Positions 54,931-64,000 of a stretch of 64,000 nt of DNA are shown here, piece after piece. The position numbers were made by a program, and so were the translations under genes. Numbering within the stretch: position 1 is the first letter of the stretch; each line of letters opens with the position of its first letter. Origin of the DNA: Drechslerella dactyloides (Eukaryota; Ascomycota; Orbiliomycetes; Orbiliales; Orbiliaceae); contig JAGTWJ010000010.1 in assembly GCA_020064725.1 (NCBI GenBank), forward strand, positions 806,001 to 870,000, written 5' to 3'. The notes under the pieces were generated by a model. It searched no databases. It saw only the letters and a list, made by a program, of their open reading frames with translations, and was not told the DNA's origin.

Positions 54931-57725
54931 TGCGAAGGTCGAGTGTTCGGTCCAATCGCCGAGATGGGCGAGGCAGAGGCGAAGGATGTCGGAGGAAAAT
55001 GGCGTATCCGGGTCTTCACCTTCCCTGCTCTAAATTTGCCGAGTCGAGTGTGCCGAGGTGAGGGACATTGATGACCGTTGCGATATAGAGACAGACGAGA
55101 AACGAATCGAATGGCCGACGATATGGACGTATCGTATGCGGGCGAACCGGATATGTCGAAGGCCAGGAAGATGCGGATGCGCGTGTTAGAGGAATAACGT
55201 GAGACGATGTGCCGGCTGTGATTCCTCTCGCAGTTAGTTGTGGTGTAAAATTAAAGTGCCCGAACGTCCAGGCCAGGCTGGATGGAGGGAAATACTACCA
55301 GACAAAGTTCGGGCGGTCTGGCCTATATCGAAAAAAAGACGAGCCACAAAAATTTAAATTGTCAAATTGGCAGCCGGGAGAGCAAAAATGCGCTCAGCAG
55401 AGTTAGTAGCGATGAGGCCGGAGATGGGCCCAGGGAAAAGGCGCGATTCAGGGGAAGAAGAACAGTGGTGATGGCAGTGATGAGATGATAAAGAGGAAGA
55501 GTTGCTAAGAGTAGGAGGAGGTTGTAGGATAGTAATTAATTGTAGGATGGGACGAGGGAAAAGCAAAGAAACGGAGCTGTCGTCGGATTCGGATGGCACT
55601 TCTGCTTCCTTTCGCTGCTGCTGCTGGCTGTTGCTTCTGCTTCACCACTCACGACCACCATCGCCGTTCACTCGATCTCTTCATCACCTCGTTCAACACT
55701 CGGTCACGGATGCCCCGGACGATGCGACGGTATCGCTGCGGCTCTACGTGAAATGCAAATGGTATCTATCGCACGAGAAGATGCCCTCCTGGTGCTTCCC
55801 TTCAGAACGCCCCCCTCCATCTGCCCCTCTACTGGTCTAACTGGGATAGCCGTACACGGACAGGTAATCTGATATGATAATGTCCGTCCACCTCTGCATC
55901 GCTTCCCTGCTTTGGTACCTTTCCAGCATCCATACGGCCGTCGACTGCATGCGATATTCCAGAAAGGCCAACCCATCGCTGCAGACAGCAAAAGGCGGCA
56001 TGGGCCAGGACGGATACGGGCACCTCTTGGGACATAGCTCCCACACCCTCCTCCAGCTCCACTGTCAGAACTCAGCGTCCACGGGCATCCCCATCTCCAT
56101 CAAAAGCCGGACCGCGCATTTGCGCCCGAAAATGGACTACGACCGACTGGCATTGGCGTCGGCTATCCAAGCGGTCGAGCAGAGCAGAGCGGCGAGCAGC
56201 AGCACCAGCAGTCGTAACTCTGCTTTGGCCGTGCATGCATGCAGCCAGCCAGCCAACATCCATGGCGTTTTGCCGGGCCAAGCTAGTTCCTAGCTTACAC
56301 CTTGGACTCGGCTGTGGGGAGAGCTGAGACCTGCCTGTCTCTTCCACGGCCGATACATTAGCCCCTCCCCTGCGCCATACACCTATCGTACTATCATATC
56401 ATAATCGTACTTTCATCCGGCTCGCCTGTGTCCTGCATGCACGGGCGGGGTGTCCGAGGCAAGTTTTTCCTTTCATACGAGTCCATTCTCGTCGAATCCG
56501 TCGCGGACAACCGTGATTTCGAGATGGTTGACCCTTTTCTTCCCTGGGCAAGAAAAAAAAAAACTTTGCCGAGTCCAAGCAAGCATGTGGAAAGGGAAAC
56601 GCTGGTCGGCTAACGTTATATATTTAGGTGAAACGCTGAGATCTCGATCCAACAGCAACTGGCGAGAGCTTGGACAGTGTGCGCTTTGATTGTTTCCCTA
56701 CCTTGACTCGAGAGCTGTTGAAGGAATCGGACTTAGTAGCTCCGCATTGGCTTCAGCCTCAGGTTTGCTTTGGGTGGCTGCAGAAGCACACGTTGACGCG
56801 CAGTAGACCGGCAGAAAAATATCTCGGTACATGAAGCTTAAGGTGTTAAGTCCATTGACGTGAAGTACCTGGTGTCCTCCCACGTATATTATAAAAAGCA
56901 TCTGTCAGACCGACGTCCCAGGACCTGTCGTCTGCAGCGTTCCCCCGGCCCACCTGCAACTCTGTCCAGAATTTCGTGCTTCTGAAGGCGAGCCGGCCGA
57001 CCATCGATCGTCATGTGCCGCAGTGCATTCCCCAGGCGCCATCTGACGAACATTGCATGCTGCTGCATACGGTTTCGCCCCTGTCCGCTTGGATCTCCGC
57101 GCTGTTAACCCAAAATAGCAGATTCCCAGACCAAGTTTGGCCGTCATGTCGAATTCCAGACGACCAGGATCGGAGACGGTGCTTCGTATTATGGATCAGC
57201 GAAGGCAATAAGAATAGGCGCAGTGTCTGCATGCATCGCTGACTGCTGCCTCAACATGCGCGTAACTCCGACAGGGAAGATGTGTCTATGTATACAATCA
57301 TGACTCCGCATTGTATACAGTACGTACGCCATACACGTATCATGGGCAGCCGAATACTTGTATACATGTATCTTGTGGTTCCAGACACGGATTGTCCCTC
57401 GGCGACCGAAGCACGGCCCGAGCGTGCTTGCCTGTGGCAGAGACCTGCCTGGATCCAATCGATCCAGATCGAAACTGGGGATGCCGGCATCCGCTTACGG
57501 GGCTGGAGCTGCCCATCGTGCCCGCCCATTCGCCCAGCGCGCACACGCGGCCTCGAGGTTGGATTCCATTACATAATCCGCCAACGACGGCGCAACGCAA
57601 AATGCAAAATTTCCTGATTCCCGTCGAATGACGTTCGATTCTCTACCGCTATCTCCAAATGTGCTACTAGCTCCACATCGACTGCGCGACTTGATTGACC
57701 GGCCATGCTCCGCGGGTCACGACTC
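54931..57725. other. 2.8 kb divergent intergenic region
   Basis: Lies between the KDM5 and PPX1 starts. Open frames up to 144 codons occur on both strands between 55500 and 57600 but none has a recognisable domain or convincing splice structure. It contains overlapping TGCATGCA palindromes at 56234-56245 and another at 57228-57235, and CAGCCAGCCAGCC at 56243-56255. Probably regulatory DNA with long leaders; a small unrecognised gene cannot be excluded. Confidence 0.4.
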
Positions 57726-59025
57726 ATGGCTACCTTTACGAACTTCCAACAGTTCCTCCAGACGGGCGAGAAGGCATTGAATAACGCCAACCTTGCCAAA
57801 CGACCCGTCAAGCTTGTCATCGGCAACGAATCGGCTGGTCAGCCATGCATCCGTCCCCACACCCCGCGCCCGACTGCATCGACTATACTGCTAACTCCAT
57901 TGTCCACCAGACCTGGACTCCTTCGCCTCGTCCATCCTCTACGCGTTCCTCGATGCTATCGTCAGCACATCCGAAGTTCACAAGCAAGAACGCCTCCTCA
58001 GCCCTGACGACGAGCGCGAAAACTTCTGGCGCCGCGCGACGGCCACAGTTCCAATCTTGAACATTCCACGGAGCGAACTTGCCCTCCGCCCCGAGCACAA
58101 TTACCTTATCACCCACCACCTCAGCTTTAAACCCAGTGACGTGCGCACCGTCGACGAGCTACCCCCCATCCGCTCGACCGACATCTCCGTCGCCCTCGTC
58201 GATCATAACGTGCTACAGCCACCGCTGTCAAACACCTTCAACCCATACGTGAAGTCCATCGTCGACCACCATGACGATGAAGGTAAATACCCCGACGCAC
58301 AGCCGCGAACCGTGATGCCAGCCGGCAGCTGCACCACGCTCGTCCTCAATCACTTCCGCTCGAGATTCCCCACACACTGGGAGACGCTCCCCGCCGAGAT
58401 GCACTCGGAGATTGCGAGGCTCGCACTCGCCCCAATTCTCATCGACACCGCAAACCTGAAGTCCAAAGTCACCACCCTAGACGTCGTGCAGGTGACAGAG
58501 CTGCTCGAGAGGGCAGGCGAAGGGTTCGACCGACAGGCATTCTACAAGGGCTTACAGCAGGCTAAAACGGACTTGAGCGGCCTGACAGTGGAAGAAATCC
58601 TGCGCAAAGACTACAAGCAATGGGAAGCCGATAACGGCATCGTCCTCGGCGTCAGCGTTTCCACGCGGTCGCTGGCGTGGGTCGTAAAGAAGGCCGGTGG
58701 GATGGAGGCGTTTCTCAAAACACTCGGAGAGTACGCAAAGTCACGCAAATTAGACGTGGCAGTCGTGATGACGACGACCAATACCGATGGCAGGTTCCGA
58801 CGCGATCTGCTCATCATGGGTACTAATGATAGGACGGCCGGATTCGCACAGCAATTCGAGGACGCCGGGAAGGAGAAATTCAAGCTGGAGAAATGGCCGG
58901 CGGAGGAAGATGAGCTTAGCGTGGATATGCCGCAACCCGAGATAAAGGCGTGGACACAGGCGTCGCTGGACCTGAGCAGGAAGCAGGTCGCGCCGGCCCT
59001 TAGAGATATAGCCAGTAGCCTTTAG
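57726..59025 (+). CDS. PPX1: Exopolyphosphatase, DHH family (PPX1)
   Basis: Two exons: 57726-57837 and 57911-59025, giving 408 residues. The DHH motifs are complete: GNESADLDSFASS, built across the splice (motif I); ALVDHN (II); SIVDHHDDEG (III, the DHH box); and APILIDTANLKSK (IV). A DHHA2 domain fills the C-terminal half (DYKQWEADN, LGVSVSTRSLAW, TNTDGRFRRDLLIMG). It cleaves terminal phosphates from inorganic polyphosphate using a two-metal centre, in cytosol or mitochondrial matrix. An in-frame Met at 57705 would add seven residues (MLRGSRL). The gene faces QTRT2 with only 148 bases between the stop codons. Confidence 0.93.
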
Positions 59026-59173
59026 TTATGCATTACAATAACCAGTTCGGCTATGTTGTCTTGACCACTAACCATAGAGTAGCTACTATAGTTTAAGGCG
59101 ACATGTATAGCCGATTTAGTATCCAGTAGAGCTCCCGCATTATCGTAATCTATGGTATTTTATACAAGCTACA

Positions 59174-60758
59174 TTACCAGTCAGATGCTACCTGTGCGAA
59201 ACCGCTCTTCTGCAGCCCCGCCGCATCCGTCTGAGGGACCCCTTCTTCGTCCTCTGGTGTGTCAGCGTCCAAACTTCTATACGCCGGGTCATTCAGCTTC
59301 TTGTCCCCGCCCGCTGATTTGTACTGATACCCACGTAGCCTGTATCACCAACATTAGCATACCTCCAATCACCTAAATAGATGGGAGAATACAACATACC
59401 TAGGCCCTTTGCCAGTCTTCTCCGGCAACTCACGTTTATACCGCTGTTCGAATGCCTCCTTGTCCCCTTCCCATCTACCCTGCTCAATACTCTCCCTCAC
59501 CGCCGTAAAAAACCTCTCGACAACATTCAGATTATGAAGTTGCAGCAACACCCACGCCGTCATCTCCTTCGCAGCTAGACAGTGCTGAATGTAAGCTTTA
59601 TGATGTTTTCTGCACGCGTAGCATGCACAACCATCTTCCAGCGGCGACAGGTCCGTCGCGAACTCGTCATTCCACATGTCCGTTGCCAGGTCCATCTGCT
59701 CGAGCAGTACACCTTCCGCACTGCTATCGCCACCGAATGTAAAGTGCAACGCTATCCCCGCGTCCGTTGCCAATCCTGTGAAATTCACATTGAACATATC
59801 GACACCGCGGTCTATGAGGTCTAGTATCTCGTGCGGGCCGCTCGTTACATCGGTGTTAAATCTTGCCAGTTGCTGCAATTCGCCCGGGAGGTCGACGAGG
59901 TAGTCTGTCTGCGTGAAGACAAGGCCGCACAGCTTCTCCACGTTATCGACCAGATAGTCGATATACAGCCGTTGCTTCGTATGGTCCAACGCCAGCGCCG
60001 GTGCGAATACCGCAGGCCGGTGGTCCGCCGCCGCTTTCGCCGCATGCGTATCCGCATTCTCCTTCGCGGAAACACCAGCGTTGATTCGACCGACCAGCTC
60101 GTCTAGCCATCGCTCTGTCCGCGCCGGTATCTTGGGCACTCGAGTCTTCCCTGGCGTTTCCGTATTCGGGACGTCCGCGACGCCGACGACGATGTCCGGC
60201 TGCAGTTTTACGACGGCGGAAACGTAGTCTTTCACCGGCAGGTCGCGGAAGCCGACGGATGTGAGGATGGAGACGTTGGCGTCCGAGTTCGGTTTCGGGC
60301 ACGCGATTGCGGGGCTGCGGCGCGGCGCGAGGATGAGCAAGTTGTCGGCGGGGAGGGAGATGAAGTCGCGGAGGGAGCCAGGCCAAGTGTACAGCGGCGG
60401 GACCCGCTGCGGGGCCTTCTCTATAACTGTATAGTGTACGAATCACCAGTATCAGCTACCATCGCCCTTCTGGAGTCTCGAAGCTCCATCAATGAAGCTC
60501 AGCGAGGTAAAGCACAACTTGGTAGTGTGGATTATATATCTTACAGTCTTCCAGCGCGACATATACGCCTACCACGCCGGTATTCCTGTCCAGGTTATCC
60601 GGCGACAAGTGCGGGACCACCCCGCGCGAGGTCGGCGCGACAAAATTCGGCGTATGTACCGTGAAGCCCTTCGAGAGCTGGAGCACGCCGATGCGCGCAC
60701 CAGGCTGCGTGGTCGCTACATCTGTCACGGCAGTCTTGAGGACGCGGAAGGTGTTCAT
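59174..60758 (-). CDS. QTRT2: Queuine tRNA-ribosyltransferase accessory subunit 2
   Basis: Three exons: 60545-60758, 59400-60426 and 59174-59339, giving 468 residues. MNTFRVLKTAVTDVATTQPGARIGVLQL and TPNFVAPTSRGVVPHLSPDN open the TGT barrel. PDIVVGVADVPN and the zinc site CACYACRKHHKAYIQHCLAAKE (about 350-370) are family marks. The final exon gives RLRGYQYKSAGGDK, which is why the distant acceptor after GATACAG was chosen. QTRT2 pairs with the catalytic QTRT1 subunit to insert queuine at the wobble position of GUN-anticodon tRNAs, associated with mitochondria. Fungi with both subunits must salvage queuine. Upstream in-frame Met at 60857 is possible but less likely. Confidence 0.93.
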
Positions 60759-61249
60759 GGAGGGTCTGCGGGTGGTTGTGGTTGACGTTCTTGAGATGGT
60801 GCGAAAAACCTTGGCAGAATGCGGGTGTAGGAGAAAATTATATCGCCAAAGCTTCACGTGTGGGTTAGTCTACCTGCTAGCTGCGCATGTGGCATGTGGG
60901 CCACACTGCACTTCTGGACGCGAAGGAATTTTCAATGGTTCGTGACGATTATAACCATTCCTATTCACGGTCACATTCCGATGCTCGTGAACATACGAAC
61001 ATATGCTGCTACTGCTACTATTAATATCTTATAAGGATTACAGCTTGATCGAAAAAATGCCACGCCGCAAGCATGCAGCTCGACAATCGATTTCTATCTA
61101 GTTCTATTCACATTCTGAATAAAGAGACATCGGCACGAGATACCCCCTCTTCACAAAAAGGGAATACCTAACGACGAGGCCGTCAACTTTTCTTCACGTC
61201 GTCACTCGGGGCGATTGATCACAATTCATCCCGTCGAAACCACGGAAAT
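60759..61249. other. Intergenic: QTRT2 promoter and NDK 3' flank
   Basis: The 491 bases are AT-rich with AATAAAG-type sequence near 61119 on the plus strand. The left-transcribed NDK gene ends at the right boundary. No gene seen. Confidence 0.5.
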
Positions 61250-62241
61250 TTATGGCTTCTCGTAAACCCAGTCGAACTGGGAGGACTTGTACTTGACAAC
61301 CTCGGAGTCCTGAAACCAGAGAGCGATTTCCTTCTGCGCGCTCTCGACAGAGTCGGAGCCGTGGCAGACGTTGCGGCCGACGTCCTGTAGTTATATGTTA
61401 GCAGCTATACGACGGTCGATTAGGTGGAGAGATTGGGACGTACGATGGCGTAGTCACCACGGATGGTACCCGGAGCAGAGGCCAACGGGTTGGTGGCACC
61501 GAGGAGGACTGAGGCGAGGTGCGGATTAGCATTAATGTCTTAATTGTATTCGCGGGTGGGGAATGTGGGCTTACTTCTGCCGGTCTTGACGACCTCACGG
61601 CCTTCCCAGATCATGGCGCAGATTGGGCCGGAGTTCATGTCTGTTTTGCAAGTTAGAATCATGTCGTTATAAGACAGGTAGAGAGACGGCTCATACACTC
61701 AATCAAGCTATGATGTAGAAGGTATATCAGTATACTTTGGTCCCAAACCACGTATCTACAGTAGGAGGTAAACTTACCCAGGGAAGAAGGGCTTGCCAGC
61801 CAAATCAGCATCTACGAGCCAGCAGATTGAACATTAGCATCCATCAAAGAAGACCAATTGACCAGATTTTGAACGTACAGTGCTTCTCAAGGTGCTCCTT
61901 TCCGGGGCTGATGAGCTTGATAGCAACGAGCTTGAAGCTGGACAAATTGTTAGTTTAGACCTCTTCGACATCAATAACATGGGCTGCACTTACCCCCTCT
62001 GCTCAAAGCGGGTGATGATTGGGCCAACGAGTCCCCTCTAGCAGTACAGTCTTGTTAGAATTGATGCTTTCTTTAGATACCATCACTGAGAATAAATTCG
62101 CGTTGAGGTTGTTGACTAACGTGGACACCATCGGGCTTGATAGCAATGAAGCTGTACAGACACGCATCAGCAACTGTATTAGAACCAAGTTGACGATCAT
62201 TGGGATAAGAAAAGAACTTACGTCTGCTCGCTGGAAGACAT
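61250..62241 (-). CDS. NDK1: Nucleoside diphosphate kinase
   Basis: Nine exons: 62222-62241, 62121-62151, 61994-62037, 61879-61937, 61778-61811, 61697-61707, 61575-61640, 61444-61508 and 61250-61384, giving 154 residues. The sixth exon is only 11 nt and supplies LIE of GLIEYMNSGPICAM. MSSSEQTFIAIKPDGVHRGL and PFFPG precede it, and the catalytic loop DVGRNVCHGSDSVESAQKEI holds the active-site His. It balances NTP pools by phosphate transfer via phospho-His, in cytosol, mitochondria and nucleus. Exons of 11-66 nt before the last one make this the most finely divided gene here. All junctions have canonical ends, and the full protein matches the family length. Confidence 0.96.
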
Positions 62242-63922
62242 CTTGATTGTTCGATGTAAAGAGAACTGATCTGTCCTGTCAATGGTATCGTCCGTGGTGT
62301 GAATACGTCTATGGAGGGGTAACAAAGTGGGATGGGGAAGAAATCAACAGCGTGGAGTGGGGTCAACTAACCTTTGAATTTCTCCCCCAGCAGAACTCAA
62401 AACAGCACAGCTTGCCGAGCAAACACACACACACCACCACCCCAGGCGTCGACAGGCGGAGGCATTTTGCTGTCCCTGCATGCAGCTGGCCCAACTGTGC
62501 TGAGGGTCTACTCGAGAACGGCCCATTCCGTTTCCTCTCGTCGACAAGCCCGTTTTGCCCAATTGAGACCGCCTCAGGCGAGGTCGACCGTCTGGGAAGG
62601 TAGCAGCGGGTGACAACACCAGAGACAACGGATCGCAATCATCGCCATTTCGAACATCTCAATTCCGCGCGGAAACAATGATATATCGGGTAACAGGACC
62701 TCCACCTTTGCAGCTTCACTTCAGGTAAGCATGCCGTAATTAATGCATTTACGAGTTTTTGAGTTTCCGTTGGAAATTGCAAGCTGCAGCAGCTAATGAC
62801 TAGCTTGCGTACCCAGGTCTGCCTGGGAAAAGGCCATAGTCTGCTCCCATTGGGCGCTCTCAGCTTCGCTGCCTCATTCGTGAAAGCAGTTCAATCGGCG
62901 CCCGTGCAGGCGAAAGAATGCTGGTGAAAGCAGCTAGCTATGGCAGCAGCTAAGCTCGGGCTTCGACTGGTGCTTGCCGCACGCGTAAGCTGTTGAGGGC
63001 TCCTCCCGCCTGATTCGCCAGCGGGTTTCAGGGACCACCGTCGAGATCAGTGCCAAACCCGGCGTGCTTCTTCATGCACGGAAAGAATTTTCGTCGCTGT
63101 CTGACACAGCCGGCCCCAGCATCATACGCGGAGGTCTCGCAAGCGGTCTAGTGACCTCCGAGATATCTCGAGTCGATGGGAATCCTGTCGACACAATGCC
63201 GTCACCGAACAGCGGTATCGTATCCGCTCGTTCAGTTACGAGTCGGTGAAACAGCCGGGCGAGAGATTCAGATTCGCAGGAGTCGGTCGCACCACCGTCC
63301 GGGGTCGCCCATCCCCCATCGCACAGCCTTAATTTCGCCCGCTGTTCGCTCGAAAACGGGCCCCCACTGCGACCGGCTGATGTTTTATGTTTAATACTGC
63401 GGCCACGGGCAGTCTGAGTGGTTGCCCGGAGCAGGGGACCAGCTCGCCAGGTAAAATAGTAAATTTGTGCAGCCATCCCTTTTATTTCTCGAGCTAAGTT
63501 ACCTGACCCGTGCAGCCAGCCCAGCTTCGTCAATTTAGCAGCTCTCCTTTTTCCCGATCTCTTTCTTATTTTCCTCTCAATTTTACTATTCCCGCATCTT
63601 AACCCTTCTTACTAACACCCTCTCATCAGCTCGCCTGCTGCTGCTGCTGCTGCTTGTTACTGCTGCGCTATCACACCTTGCAGCAGTTCCCGAACGAAAC
63701 GCTATCACGAATTTCCTTATTGCATTGTCTTACGCAGCTGCTTCTCGCCTCATCGCGCAACCTCACGGCCTCTCCATCTCTCTCTTTCAATAGTTCATAC
63801 TGCTCATCGCATAACACGTTCGCTTCGCTCATATGCGCTAGTATCCTGTGATATCTCTTAGTTGTTCTTATATATTACACAGTATATCAAAACCGGTCCT
63901 TTAGCGCATCACATCCCCAACA
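62242..63922. other. Divergent intergenic region with NDK promoter and leader of the right-edge gene
   Basis: No gene is supported in these 1.68 kb. TGCATGCA lies at 62477-62484. The right part (63540-63920) is pyrimidine-rich (TCTTTCTTATTTTCC, CTCTCATCAGC) with a CTG triplet run, as expected of a leader for the gene starting at 63923. A 153-codon minus-strand frame at 63072-63533 has no recognisable domain. Confidence 0.45.
63635..63652 (+). repeat. (CTG)6 trinucleotide repeat
   Basis: Six uninterrupted CTG units in the pyrimidine-rich leader upstream of the right-edge gene. Non-coding in the model given here. Confidence 0.9.
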
Positions 63923-64000
63923 ATGTCGTCCACAGACCTCGTATCGCTGGAAGATACGCCGCTGGCCGCCACAAAGAACACTACCAACGAACCGTCTCTA
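63923..64000 (+). CDS. Start of an unknown gene cut by the right edge
   Basis: ATG at 63923 in a good fungal context (caacaATG) after a CT-rich leader opens a frame of 26 codons to the window end (MSSTDLVSLEDTPLAA...). The residues are polar and acidic and not enough to assign a family. Confidence 0.6.
   Translation, partial: MSSTDLVSLEDTPLAATKNTTNEPSL

Noticed and set aside
63072..63533. 153-codon minus-strand frame upstream of the right-edge gene
   Set aside because: No domain or conserved motif; lies in leader or promoter DNA.
1..64000. tRNA and rRNA genes, and CRISPR arrays
   Set aside because: GTTCRANNC-like B-box matches (for example near 15431, 23494, 27043 and 47305) lack an A-box and acceptor stem at the right spacing. 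No rRNA-like sequence and no regularly spaced direct repeats were seen. A tRNAscan run would settle this.

Overview
This window is nuclear DNA of a filamentous ascomycete (Pezizomycotina-type). The reasons are: protein genes split by short introns (mostly 45-130 nt) with GTANGT donors, CTAAC/CTGAC branch points and AG acceptors; a gene set of ascomycete character (Cdc12-type septin, MET12-type MTHFR, Ctk1-type CDK, Lid2/KDM5 demethylase, class II eIF4E); and AT-rich, simple-repeat-rich intergenic DNA. No species is named because nothing here is diagnostic. Spliced models were built by hand from splice signals and protein conservation. For every internal multi-exon gene the coding length is a whole number of codons.

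Layout, left to right. 0-15 kb: gene tail at the edge; MORG1/WDR83-like WD40 protein (-); mitochondrial D-2-hydroxyglutarate dehydrogenase (-); 20S proteasome alpha4/PRE6 (+) with a 7-nt microexon; small CHY zinc-finger protein (-) with a 5-nt first coding exon; four-TM membrane protein (+); inositol-polyphosphate 5-phosphatase fused to a beta-propeller (+). 15-29 kb: NADH pyrophosphatase NPY1 (-), ISA2 (+), MTHFR (-), class II eIF4E/4EHP (+), thymidylate kinase CDC8 (-), mitochondrial ferredoxin YAH1 (+), RRP15 (-). 29-45 kb: a 3 kb GC-rich leader region, CTK1 kinase (+) followed in frame by a 306-codon open frame of unknown function, PWP2 (-), an Ifi-6-16 family membrane protein (-), septin CDC12 (+), a secreted and probably GPI-anchored Cys-rich protein (-). 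45-49.5 kb: AT-rich gene desert. 49.5-64 kb: KDM5/Lid2 histone demethylase (-), exopolyphosphatase PPX1 (+), queuine tRNA-ribosyltransferase subunit QTRT2 (-), nucleoside diphosphate kinase (-) with nine exons, and the start of an unknown gene at the right edge.

The genes are housekeeping and do not form an obvious pathway cluster. Strands alternate strikingly, giving head-to-head pairs with short shared promoters (D2HGDH/PRE6, NPY1/ISA2, CDC8/YAH1) and tail-to-tail pairs with short 3' gaps (PPX1/QTRT2 148 bp). ISA2 and YAH1 both serve mitochondrial Fe-S/haem biogenesis, and RRP15 and PWP2 both serve ribosome assembly. These pairings may be coincidental.

The most unusual item is the end of CTK1. 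The TAG stop at 35468-35470 lies in the loop of a perfect 7-bp GC hairpin and is followed in the same frame by 306 sense codons encoding an acidic linker, a Trp/His/Tyr-rich domain I cannot assign, and a basic tail. This could be programmed readthrough, a separate gene, or a captured or mobile sequence that truncated the kinase.
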